Shown piece by piece: positions 56,820 through 64,000 of a stretch of DNA of 64,000 nt. Each line of letters begins with the position of its first letter. Within the stretch, counting starts at the first letter, position 1. This stretch comes from an uncultured Verrucomicrobiota bacterium. Lineage in GTDB: Bacteria > Verrucomicrobiota > Kiritimatiellia > CAIQIC01 > Lenti-01. Where the stretch lies: contig CALMBO010000012.1 of NCBI GenBank assembly GCA_937860055.1, positions 62,001 to 126,000 on the forward strand, read 5' to 3'. Under the pieces are notes generated by a model. It did not search any database. It saw only the letters and a list, made by a program, of their open reading frames with translations, and was not told the DNA's origin. The position numbers and the translations under genes were made by a program.

Positions 56820-56848
56820 TTGTCTTGTGCATGAACAAAGGGTAGCAT
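56820..56848 (+). promoter_or_regulatory. Possible promoter of the CrtI-like gene
   Basis: TTGTCT (56820-56825), 17-nt spacer, TAGCAT (56843-56848). The spacer contains TTGT-GCATGA-ACAA, a small dyad that could be an operator. The start codon is 36 nt downstream with GGAGG. Confidence 0.45.
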
Positions 56849-56883
56849 GGCGCAGATGAGGTGTCAAAAAGCCGGAGGTTGAA

Positions 56884-58401
56884 ATGAGCGAGGACAGGAA
56901 GCCACATGTGGTGATCGTTGGCGCCGGCCCCGGCGGATTGACCTGCGCGATGATGCTGGCGAACCGGGGGCTCCGGGTGACGGTTCTCGAGGCGAAGGCG
57001 CAGGTCGGGGGGAGGAACGCCGCCATCCGCCTGGGACCGTACACCTTCGATACCGGTCCGACTTTTCTGATGCTCCGGCAGATCCTGGACGAGGTGTTCG
57101 AAGAGTCCGGAGCCGCGACGGCCGAGGTGCTGGGTGTCCGGGCCCTGGATCCCATGTACCACCTGGTGTTTCGCGACAAGGTCCTGAAGGTCACGCCGGA
57201 CCACGCGCGGATGCGGCAGGAAATCGAGCGCGTTTTTCCCGGCAAGGGCGCCTGCTACGACCGGTTCCTCGTCCAGGAAAAGCAGCGGTTCAAGCGCCTG
57301 TATCCCTGCCTGCAGAAATCCTACCACCGTTTCCGGACCCTGTTCCATCCCGACATGATCCGCGCACTGCCGCATCTTTCGCTCGGCCGCTCCCTGTATG
57401 ACGTGGTGTTCGGCCTCTTCGGGGATGAGGAACTGGCGCTGTCCTTCACCTTTCAGTCCAAGTACCTGGGGATGTCGCCGTGGGATTGCCCGGGGCTGTT
57501 CGCGATGATTCCGTACATCGAGCACGGCCTGGGCATTTTCCATGTCACCGGCGGGCTGAGCCGCATCTCCGATGCCATGGCCGAAGTGGCCGTCCGGCGC
57601 GGCGCGACCATCCGCTGTTCCGCGCCCGTGAAGCGCGTGATTGTGAAGTCGGGCCGGGCCTGCGGGGTTGAACTCGAAAGCGGGGAACGCATCGAAGCCG
57701 ACGACGTGGTTCTCAACGCCGATTTCGGGCATGCGATGACGCACCTGTTCGAGCCGGGCGTCCTGAAGAAATACACCCCCGCCAACCTGTCCCGGAAGAA
57801 GCTCTCCTGTTCCACCTACATGCTGTATCTCGGCACCGACCGGAAGTGGGATCTCCCGCATCACAGCATCTATTTCGCCCATGATTACCGGGCCAACGTG
57901 GACGGCATCTTCCAGGGGAAGATGCCCGGGGAGGATATCTCGTTCTACGTGCGCAACGCCTCCGCCACGGATCCGACGCTGGCGCCGGCCGGGCACTCCG
58001 CCATCTACGTGCTGGTGCCGGTGCCCAACACGCGCAGCGGCATCGACTGGTCGCGGCAGGGCAGATTCCGCGAGACCGTGCTGAATGCCCTGGAGCAGCG
58101 GGCGGGGATGGCCGGCCTGCGGGGGAGCATCCGGGAGGAGAAGATCCTCGCGCCCGATGACTGGAAGCACGAATACGGCGTGTTCGAAGGCGCCACCTTC
58201 AACCTGGCCCACAACATCGGGCAGATGCTCTATTTCCGCCCGCGCAACCAGTTCGAGGAGGTCGGCAACTGCTATCTGGCGGGTGGGGGCACCCATCCCG
58301 GCAGCGGGCTGCCCACGATCTACGAGTCGGGTCGCATCGCGGCCAACCTGATCTCCAAAAAGCACCGGCTGGATTTCGTTTCCAAAAACCTGGAGATCTG
58401 A
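56884..58401 (+). CDS. Phytoene desaturase-like FAD-dependent oxidoreductase (CrtI family)
   Basis: 505 aa, normal CrtI length. N-terminal FAD motif VVIVGAGPGGLTCAMMLANRG then VLEAKAQVGGRNA, FDTGPTFLM, and the C-terminal YLAGGGTHPGSGLPTIYESGRIAANL in pieces, a CrtI signature. Desaturates or isomerises a carotenoid-like polyene, or a related lipid. No crtB, crtE or other carotenoid gene is near. Preceded by GGAGG 5 nt from the ATG. Exact substrate unknown. Confidence 0.88.
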   Translation: MSEDRKPHVVIVGAGPGGLTCAMMLANRGLRVTVLEAKAQVGGRNAAIRLGPYTFDTGPTFLMLRQILDEVFEESGAATAEVLGVRALDPMYHLVFRDKVLKVTPDHARMRQEIERVFPGKGACYDRFLVQEKQRFKRLYPCLQKSYHRFRTLFHPDMIRALPHLSLGRSLYDVVFGLFGDEELALSFTFQSKYLGMSPWDCPGLFAMIPYIEHGLGIFHVTGGLSRISDAMAEVAVRRGATIRCSAPVKRVIVKSGRACGVELESGERIEADDVVLNADFGHAMTHLFEPGVLKKYTPANLSRKKLSCSTYMLYLGTDRKWDLPHHSIYFAHDYRANVDGIFQGKMPGEDISFYVRNASATDPTLAPAGHSAIYVLVPVPNTRSGIDWSRQGRFRETVLNALEQRAGMAGLRGSIREEKILAPDDWKHEYGVFEGATFNLAHNIGQMLYFRPRNQFEEVGNCYLAGGGTHPGSGLPTIYESGRIAANLISKKHRLDFVSKNLEI

Positions 58402-58459
58402 CCCCGCTCAGGCCTTCGCGGCCGCGGTTGAGAGAAGAGGGCAACCACGAAACCCGCGA

Positions 58460-58672
58460 AAGGGATCGGCCGGTAGGGACGCCTCGCCGAGGCGTCCGGA
58501 ATCGGAGAGCCGGAACAGCCGTCTCTCGCCAAGCACGCCAAGGCCGCCAAGGGGAGGCGATGGCGGGGCGGGGGGATCAACCCTTCAACCTTTAGTCTTC
58601 AGCCTTCAGCCCGCCGCGCAACGGCGCGGCGCGGAATCGCCACGGGAGGAACCGGGAATCCGGCCGCAAATG
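58460..58672. repeat. Composite intergenic repeat, copy 1
   Basis: In order: GATCGGCCGGTAGG, an REP-like hairpin (GGACGCCTCG and CGAGGCGTCC), GGAATCGGAGAG, three CGCCAAG words with GCCGCCAAGGGG, CCCTTCA and TTCAGCC words, a CGCGCAACGGCGCGGCG palindrome-like stretch and GGGAGGAACCGGG. Accounts for the 293-nt gap after the CrtI-like gene. Copy 2 is at 60520-60786. Confidence 0.85.
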
Positions 58673-58694
58673 ATTGGACCTCTTTTCAGGAGGG

Positions 58695-60437
58695 CTAAAG
58701 GGGTTTGCGGTAGACGATGATGCGCCGGGTCTGGTCGGGGGCGAGGACCATGAATTCCAGGCTCTTGGAGCCTTCGGAGACTTTCATCCATGTGTCGATG
58801 CCCAGATCCAGGCGTTCGGTGGCGGGCGGATGGCCCTCGAAGATGGTCTTGGGGCTGGAGGGCTTCATGCCGACGGACAAGACTTTGCCGGGGGCGTGGC
58901 TGAAGCCGTAGAAGCGGATGGGGGAGATGCCGGGAAGCTTGAATTCGCCGCCGTTGTCGGCGGTGAGCATGCCCATGCCATCGACCATGGGTTGCAGGTC
59001 AAGGGTGCAGGCTTCCCCGCCGACACGATTGGGCTGGATCACGGGGACATACCGCCTGTCGGTCACGAGAAGGGTGTATTCCGGGGAGGGATCGACCGTG
59101 ATTTCGGCCTTGCCGCTGCGATCGGTCTTGGCGCTGATGGGTTTGCCTCCGACGGCGGGGAGCAGTTCGACAATGACGCCTTGGACGGGGTAGCCGCCGC
59201 TCCGGGCTTCGACCAGCAGGCGCGAATTGTTCCGGGAGGAGGCGGCCTGGGTCGGATCCGGGGGGAGTTCGCGGTAGAGGAAGAGGCGGATTTCCGGAAC
59301 GGGAGAGAGCACCTTCAGTTCGATCCGACGGGAGCGTTCGGTGACGGTGGTGAGGGTGTCGTAGTTCAGGCGGATCCGGTCCTGTTCGGTGGACAGGCCT
59401 TCAAACTCGGTCCGGGGCGAGCTGGTTTGGAGCAGGATGCCGGAGCCGCTGCCGCCGGCATAGCTGCCGGTTATGCGGATGACGGAAAGGCCGGGCAGCT
59501 GGACATCCCCGGCGATTCCGGTTTCCACCGCTTGGAAGCCGTCCTCCCGGGTCGTCAATCCGGCGGGATATGCCGCGCCGCCGCCGCAGTGCTCCAGAAT
59601 GAAGGGCTCGTAGCGGGCATCCAGCACAAGGATGCAGTAGTCGAGTTCGGGCAGGATGGCGAAATCGGCGCGGCCCTTGCGGTCGGTCTTGGCGCGAAAG
59701 GTCTTGTTGAATGTATGGGAGCGCAGGACGATTTCCACCCCGGCGGCGGGGCCGTTTTCATCGGAGGCCACGACCACCAGATGGTCATCGGGGACCGATT
59801 GCGCCCCAAGGGGCGGCGAGGCGGGCGCGGGATCCGCCGGACGGGCGGGAGCCGGAGGCGTGTGTTCGGCCGGCTGGGGCGCGGCCGGGGCACCGGCGCC
59901 CTGGGCGAGGCGGAAGGCATTGATTTCCCGGTCCACTTCCAGGGCAAGGTCGATTTGATTCTGGCGGGTCAGGTTGGCCTTCAGGCGTTCCAGATGCTGC
60001 AGGTAGGAATTGGCAAGGTCGGTTTCCGCCAGCCGGAGCTTGTCCTGATCGGCGGCCATGGCTTTCATGGCGGAGCGCTGGGTCCGGGCAATGCGGGGGT
60101 GCTGTCCGTTGATGTCCTGTTCCTCGATGCGGCCGGAGGACTGAAAGCGTTCCAGTTCCTTCTGGGCGGCGAGATATTCGGACAGCTTCCCCTCGGCGCG
60201 GGCCGCCGAGGCGCAATCGGTGAGGAGGGTGCAGTACTTGTTGGAGAGGGCAATGGTGTTTTCCTGCGCGTGCGAATGCCGGAGGGATTCGAGCTTGAGC
60301 TGGTAGGAGGCCTTGGCCGTGGCGAGAAGGGAGGGCTCGTCGTCCTGGGCCGTTGCGGCCGGGGAGGAGGCGAGCAGGCCAAGGACGGTCAGGAGGATGA
60401 GGCGAAATGGGGTCCGGGCGGCTGCGGGCAAGTTCAT
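58695..60437 (-). CDS. Secreted protein with two repeated beta domains
   Basis: 580 aa. Signal peptide ending AATAQ. A helical region (about 30-190) contains LLATAKASYQLKLESLRHSHAQEN, QKELERFQ and KANLTRQNQIDLALEVDREINAF pieces, then a Pro/Ala linker. Two copies of a carboxypeptidase-regulatory-like domain follow: VVVASDENGPAAGVEIVLRS ... AKTDRKGRADFAI and LLVEARSGGYPVQGVIVELLP ... AKTDRSGKAEITV, with a shared YEPFI/YVPVI and GG ending. A C-terminal tail ends RRIIVYRKPL. Likely binds carbohydrate or protein outside the cell. Flanked on both sides by the composite repeat. Confidence 0.78.
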   Translation of the reverse strand: MNLPAAARTPFRLILLTVLGLLASSPAATAQDDEPSLLATAKASYQLKLESLRHSHAQENTIALSNKYCTLLTDCASAARAEGKLSEYLAAQKELERFQSSGRIEEQDINGQHPRIARTQRSAMKAMAADQDKLRLAETDLANSYLQHLERLKANLTRQNQIDLALEVDREINAFRLAQGAGAPAAPQPAEHTPPAPARPADPAPASPPLGAQSVPDDHLVVVASDENGPAAGVEIVLRSHTFNKTFRAKTDRKGRADFAILPELDYCILVLDARYEPFILEHCGGGAAYPAGLTTREDGFQAVETGIAGDVQLPGLSVIRITGSYAGGSGSGILLQTSSPRTEFEGLSTEQDRIRLNYDTLTTVTERSRRIELKVLSPVPEIRLFLYRELPPDPTQAASSRNNSRLLVEARSGGYPVQGVIVELLPAVGGKPISAKTDRSGKAEITVDPSPEYTLLVTDRRYVPVIQPNRVGGEACTLDLQPMVDGMGMLTADNGGEFKLPGISPIRFYGFSHAPGKVLSVGMKPSSPKTIFEGHPPATERLDLGIDTWMKVSEGSKSLEFMVLAPDQTRRIIVYRKPL

Positions 60438-60519
60438 GTGATCCTCCTATCCAGAGAACTTGTTCCATACCAAAACACAAAAAGCAGGGACAGGAAAAAC
60501 AGGGGGCGGGGGGGCGCAG

Positions 60520-60786
60520 ATTCGCCGCGGGAGGAACCGGGGCCGGGTCGCATTATAGGGTGACCACGCTTTCTTGACCGCAAATGGACGCGAATACACG
60601 CGAATGGGATCGGCCGGTAGGGACGCCTCGCCGAGGCGTCCGGAATCGGAGAGTCGGGACAGCCCGTGCTCGCCAAGATCGCCAAGGCCGCCAAGGGGGG
60701 GCGATGACGAAGCAGGGGGGGCATCCCTTCAGCCTTTGGACTTCTCAGCCTTCGGCCTGTCGCGCAGCGGCGTGGCGCGGATTCGG
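60520..60786. repeat. Composite intergenic repeat, copy 2
   Basis: GCCGCGGGAGGAACCGGGG (from 60527) and ACGCGAATACACGCGAATGG precede the same run as copy 1: GATCGGCCGGTAGG, the hairpin GGACGCCTCG/CGAGGCGTCC, GGAATCGGAGAG, CGCCAAG words, CCCTTCAGCC, and CGCGCAGCGGCGTGGCGCGG. Fills the 370-nt gap between two secreted-protein genes. No gene found there. Confidence 0.85.
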
Positions 60787-60807
60787 CGTCGGCCGGAGCC
60801 GGTTTGT

Positions 60808-61683
60808 TCAATTCAGCAGCTGCAGCCGATAGGCCGTGTTGGTGTCGGACGTGGTGTCGAGGACGGAGGAATTCGTGCCCGTGGCGTACACCGGCAGGCC
60901 AAAATTGCGCCAGATCGCGCCGACCAGGTTCGTGCATCGCTGCACCTGGTAGGTGTGGCCGGTTTGCGAAGCCCACGAGATCTGGATGGCCGGCTGAGTG
61001 CGGAGCACGGGGGATTTCGGCCCGGAATGGGCATAGGAATAGACGAGGCCCGGCCAGTTCGAGTCGACCGCAATGTCCACCTGGGCCACGATCTGGGTGT
61101 TGGGCCAGAACCGCGCCTGGTCATGGTAAACCTTGCCGAAGGAGTAATAGCTGGCGGGCGTCAGCGATGCGTAGGTGTACGTGCCGGGGGCGAGGGTGTT
61201 GGAAACGCAGTAGAGGCGGATTTTGGGATTGCCGTTCGTTGTGGTGGAATCGATCTCCCACGCCGTTCGGTTGGTGACCGTGGAATAGAGGTCCAGGGTG
61301 CCGTCCATGTGGACGATCTGGATGCCGGGATCGCCGCCGGCGATCCGGAGATAGCCGCGGTTTTCGGAGGAGTCCGTCGATTGCCGGCCGCCGTACAGCT
61401 CGACGATGCCGCGGTTTTCAAAGTAGTTGATCGCGCCGTCGTAGACGACGAACCGGCCGCCGGCTTCGACGTTCACGCTGGGCATGGCGTTGGTGCCGAT
61501 GGCGCCCCCGTCCAGGATGAGCACGCCGCCGTTTCGCACGACCGCGGAGTCGTAGTTCATGCCGTTCGAAACGACGACGGTCTGTCCGTAATCCACGTCC
61601 AGACTGGCGGCTTGCGCGGCCATTCCCCCGCGGAACAGGCCCGTCAAAAGGAAAATCCCGCAGATGGATGTTGCTCGTTTCAC
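60808..61683 (-). CDS. Secreted autotransporter-like/beta-helix protein
   Basis: 291 aa. Signal peptide ending AAQAA. Repeated strand turns (VVSNGMNYDSAVVRNGGVLILDGGAIGTN, ENRGIVELYGG, ENRGYLRIAGG) form a beta-helix. The C-terminus (TGHTYQVQRCTNLVGAIWRNFG, then TTSDTNTAYRLQLLN) is a domain often seen in secreted PVC proteins. Surface or extracellular role likely. Single gene. Confidence 0.8.
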   Translation of the reverse strand: MKRATSICGIFLLTGLFRGGMAAQAASLDVDYGQTVVVSNGMNYDSAVVRNGGVLILDGGAIGTNAMPSVNVEAGGRFVVYDGAINYFENRGIVELYGGRQSTDSSENRGYLRIAGGDPGIQIVHMDGTLDLYSTVTNRTAWEIDSTTTNGNPKIRLYCVSNTLAPGTYTYASLTPASYYSFGKVYHDQARFWPNTQIVAQVDIAVDSNWPGLVYSYAHSGPKSPVLRTQPAIQISWASQTGHTYQVQRCTNLVGAIWRNFGLPVYATGTNSSVLDTTSDTNTAYRLQLLN

Positions 61684-61853
61684 GTCGCGCCTCCTTCTGT
61701 TCGCGGCGCCGTCCGGCGGCCGCGGCCCGGCCGGCAGGTTGCCGGCGATTACAAAGGGAATAATAGGAATTCCGGCGACGGGAGCGAGTTAAAATTCCGT
61801 GAATTCCGGGCGCCTGTGCGGCATCTCCGTCTGTTGCGCCCGAGGGGCGTAGT

Positions 61854-61925
61854 ATCCAGAATTCAGGATTCAGAAGGGGGGCGCCGGGGAGGCGCAGTAT
61901 TCAGGAGTCAGGATTCAGTAGTCAA
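61854..61925. repeat. Degenerate TTCAGGATTC tandem repeats
   Basis: ATCCAGAATTCAGGATTCAG and TATTCAGGAGTCAGGATTC, separated by a G/C-rich spacer. The latter 19-mer equals 44082-44100. Together with the hairpin units at 62006-62110 this accounts for the 437-nt gap 61684-62120; the first part (61684-61850) shows nothing recognisable. Confidence 0.65.
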
Positions 61926-62005
61926 AAGGGGGACGGTCGCGCCGGGGGGCGCGGCGACCGCAAACGGATTCACCCGCGGCGCGGGGCCGTGGGGGGATTG
62001 GCAGA

Positions 62006-62110
62006 CCGCCGCCCGTACAAGGGCGGCCTACAACAACAGCCCGCCCGGTGGGGTCACCGGGCCTACAACGGGGAGGAACAGCCCGCCAGCCGTGCAAGGC
62101 TGGCCTACAA
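62006..62110. repeat. Three tandem hairpin units with CTACAA tails
   Basis: Unit 1: GCCGCCC-GTACAA-GGGCGGC-CTACAA (62008-62033). Unit 2: GCCCGGTG-GGGT-CACCGGGC-CTACAA (62043-62068). Unit 3: GCCAGCC-GTGCAA-GGCTGGC-CTACAA (62085-62110). Each is followed or preceded by ACAGCCCG or similar. Stems differ in sequence but stay paired. Confidence 0.88.
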
Positions 62111-62120
62111 AGACCAAGCC

Positions 62121-64000
62121 CTATTTCTTCGCCGCCAAGGCCGCCAAGACCTTCTCCGGCGTGACGGGGATTTCGAAGAAATCCACGCCGATGGCGTCGT
62201 GGATGGCGTTCAGCACCGCGGGGGCGACGCCGACGACGGGATGTTCGCCGATGCCGCGGGCGCCGAAGGGGCCGACTTCGCCGGGGTTTTCGACGCACTC
62301 AATCGTCTGCTTGCCGGGGGCGTCCTTGATGTTGGGGAAGCGGTACTTGCCGAACGAGGGATTCAGGATCTTGCCGTCGGCGTCGTACTTGATTTCCTCG
62401 TGCAGGGAGGCGCCGATGCCGATCATGACGCCGCCGGCGATCTGTCCGCGGATCTGTTTGGGGTTGATGACGGTGCCGACGTCGAACGACGACGCGAAGT
62501 GGTCGACGAGGATCTTGCCGGTCTTCTTTTCGATGCGGATCTGGCAGGCCTGGGCGCCGAAGGTGTATTCGACGCCGAGTCCGCCGCGTCCGTCGGCGTC
62601 GGGGTTGGAGTAGCGGGGGAGGCGGGCGTCGGAGACGGCATGGACGACGTCGCCGATGGTGATGCCGGTTTCGGTGATGTAGCCGTGGATGAGGCGCTGG
62701 ATGGGGAGGCCGAGGTCGGGGTCGTGCTTGAGGAAGACGCGCTGGCCGTCGTAGTCGAGGTGGTCGGGGTCGACGAGGAGGGCCTTGGCGGCGGTCTCCT
62801 TGAGCATGGCGATGGCTTTGTTGCAGGCGCGGACGAGGGCGCGTCCGCCCTGGGTGGTGAACATGGAGCCGATGGTCTGCCATTCCCAGGGGCAGTACTG
62901 GGTGTCGATTTCCTGGTAGACGCGGATCTTGGCGGGGTCGATCTGAAGGGCTTCGCCGGCGATCTGCTGGACGGCCATGCGCAGGCCCTGGCCGACTTCG
63001 GCGCCGCCCATGTTGACGACGACGGAGCCGTCGGGGTTCATCTTGAGGTAGCAGGACTTGGAGGAGAAGGGGGCGCCTTTGGGGGATTTCATGAGGGCGG
63101 CGAAGCCGCGGCCGTGGAAATAGTTCTCGTCCTCCTTCGGCTTGTCGCCGGAGAAGACGGCGGCCTTGACCTTGGCTTCGCATTCGAGGACGGAGCCGTT
63201 GGTTTCGTAGTAGCGTTCGCCGGCGGCGTTCTGCTTGCCGGGGCCGAGGTAGTTTCTGGCGCGGAGATCGAAGGGGGACATGTGGAGCTTGCGGGCGAGC
63301 ATGTCCATGAGGCGCTCGACGGCGAAGTGGCCTTCCTGGTGGCCGTAGCCGCGGAAGGCGCCGACGGGGGGCGTGTTGGTGTAGACGCACTTGGATTCGA
63401 GCAGGGCGTGCGGGAATTCGTAGGGGCCGGTGCAGTTGTGCGTGGCGGCGTTGCAGACGTGGATGCCGGTGTCGGAGAACGCGCCGGTGGAATGCAGGAT
63501 GTCGGCCTGGATGGCGACGAGGGTGCCGTCCTTTTTGGCGCCGATCTTCATGTGGTGGCGGAAGCCGTGGCCGATGAGGGTGCTGGTGAAGTCCTCGCGG
63601 CGGGAGGCGACCCACTTGACGGGGCGGCCGGGGACGTGGGAGGCGATCCAAGCGACGGTCTGCTCGACGGTGATGTCGGACTTGTAGCCGAAGCAGCCGC
63701 CGATTTCGGGGATGCGCACGCGGACCATGGAGGAGGGCTTGTGATAGGCGTGGGCGAGGTCGTCGCGGATGATGAAGGGGCAGATGGAGGAGGACCAGGC
63801 GTCGATGGTGCCGTCTTCGTTGAAGCGGACGATGGCGCCGTGGGGCTCGATGGCGGCGCAGGAGCCGTGGGGATAGACGAATTCGCCTTCGACGACGACG
63901 TCGGCCTCGGCGAAGCCTTTTTGGACGTCGCCCTTCTGGAGGCGGTAGGTATTGGCGATGTTGGTGCCGGGGACGGCGCCGAGGCCGGGGAGGTGCCAGT
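62121..64000 (-). CDS. Xanthine-dehydrogenase/aldehyde-oxidase-type molybdopterin subunit, 5' end beyond window
   Basis: 626 residues of the large subunit, C-terminus inside the window. IPEIGGCFGYKSD (molybdopterin loop), VGAFRGYGHQEGHFAVERLMDML, MGGAEVGQGLRMAVQQIAGEAL and GARGIGEHPVVGVAPAVLNAIHDAIG, which holds the catalytic Glu, are clear. The N-terminal part (LPGLGAVPGTNIANTYRLQKGDV) is the end of the first half. Oxidises an aldehyde or N-heterocycle with water; the substrate cannot be told. FAD and Fe-S subunit genes, if any, lie beyond the right edge. Confidence 0.93.
   Translation of the reverse strand, partial: WHLPGLGAVPGTNIANTYRLQKGDVQKGFAEADVVVEGEFVYPHGSCAAIEPHGAIVRFNEDGTIDAWSSSICPFIIRDDLAHAYHKPSSMVRVRIPEIGGCFGYKSDITVEQTVAWIASHVPGRPVKWVASRREDFTSTLIGHGFRHHMKIGAKKDGTLVAIQADILHSTGAFSDTGIHVCNAATHNCTGPYEFPHALLESKCVYTNTPPVGAFRGYGHQEGHFAVERLMDMLARKLHMSPFDLRARNYLGPGKQNAAGERYYETNGSVLECEAKVKAAVFSGDKPKEDENYFHGRGFAALMKSPKGAPFSSKSCYLKMNPDGSVVVNMGGAEVGQGLRMAVQQIAGEALQIDPAKIRVYQEIDTQYCPWEWQTIGSMFTTQGGRALVRACNKAIAMLKETAAKALLVDPDHLDYDGQRVFLKHDPDLGLPIQRLIHGYITETGITIGDVVHAVSDARLPRYSNPDADGRGGLGVEYTFGAQACQIRIEKKTGKILVDHFASSFDVGTVINPKQIRGQIAGGVMIGIGASLHEEIKYDADGKILNPSFGKYRFPNIKDAPGKQTIECVENPGEVGPFGARGIGEHPVVGVAPAVLNAIHDAIGVDFFEIPVTPEKVLAALAAKK

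Noticed and set aside
58460..60786. Insertion sequence or composite transposon around 58695-60437
   Set aside because: No transposase or target-site duplication is visible; repeats alone do not show mobility.
62133..62150. CGCCAAG repeat copy at the end of the molybdopterin subunit
   Set aside because: GCCGCCAAGGCCGCCAAG here is in frame and encodes the Ala/Lys tail of the protein, so no repeat is claimed.

Overview
The window is high-GC DNA (roughly two thirds G+C) from a diderm bacterium. LptD, an RND/membrane-fusion/outer-membrane tripartite pump, a TonB-dependent receptor and several lipoboxes show an outer membrane with LPS. Rubrerythrin, a single-cluster ferredoxin, a HycI-type hydrogenase maturation protease, a polyferredoxin next to a DUF362 protein and a DUF116 protein suggest an anaerobic or facultative life. 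Gene content, the secreted beta-helix protein with a Tyr-Gln-Val-Gln type C-terminal domain, and the many intergenic hairpin repeats fit best with the PVC superphylum (Kiritimatiellota, Lentisphaerota or Verrucomicrobiota). That assignment is inference; no rRNA is present.

Layout. 1-5837: minus-strand MarR - OmpF-type outer-membrane factor - membrane fusion protein - RND permease operon, with a clear sigma70 promoter overlapped by a palindromic operator; the permease runs off the left edge. 5874-11549: MFS transporter, a large secreted deacetylase-like/beta-propeller protein, a ZIP metal transporter and a CoA-binding protein. 11683-13231: secreted S1/P1 nuclease and a convergent ferritin. 13409-19171: tgt-yajC-secDF-recJ, a conserved translation/secretion/repair block. 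19256-23320: TonB receptor, UspA, HycI, ferredoxin, rubrerythrin. 23366-28128: accA, LysM-L,D-transpeptidase, Ser/Thr-kinase-like protein, AcpH, SH3 protein. 28221-33666: parB, a Ste24/M48-like protein with a destroyed zinc motif, lptD and a sugar epimerase. 33753-38866: lipoprotein, glutathione peroxidase, then a TPP riboswitch with terminator controlling cytX-thiM-thiE-thiD. 39029-44894: P-type cation ATPase, tRNA-Cys, tRNA-Pro, GT-C-like membrane protein, amidohydrolase, SurE. 45028-48148: GH13 amylase, HPr, Ldh2-family dehydrogenase. 48276-52403: polyferredoxin/DUF362 pair and a HAD phosphatase - glycerol-1-phosphate dehydrogenase - zinc-ribbon operon. 52541-58401: small membrane and zinc-ribbon proteins, PLD protein, DUF2141, DUF116, CrtI-like desaturase. 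58460-64000: secreted proteins amid repeats and the molybdopterin subunit of a xanthine-dehydrogenase-type enzyme, cut by the right edge.

How it works together. Three modules are clear from sequence and context: a MarR-controlled efflux pump, a thiamin salvage and synthesis operon under TPP control, and the tgt/Sec block. Others are only suggested: redox protection (ferritin, rubrerythrin, GPx, ferredoxin) and a G1P-forming operon. No phage, insertion sequence, CRISPR array or toxin-antitoxin pair was seen.

The most unusual content is between the genes and in degenerate enzymes: at least four families of intergenic repeats (tandem hairpins with compensated stems, paired TTTCCA palindromes joined to a 13-mer, a long composite repeat flanking one gene, and decayed TTCAGGA repeats), a pseudo-Ste24 protease between parB and lptD, a kinase lacking the beta3 lysine, and an RND permease without the usual Asp pair.
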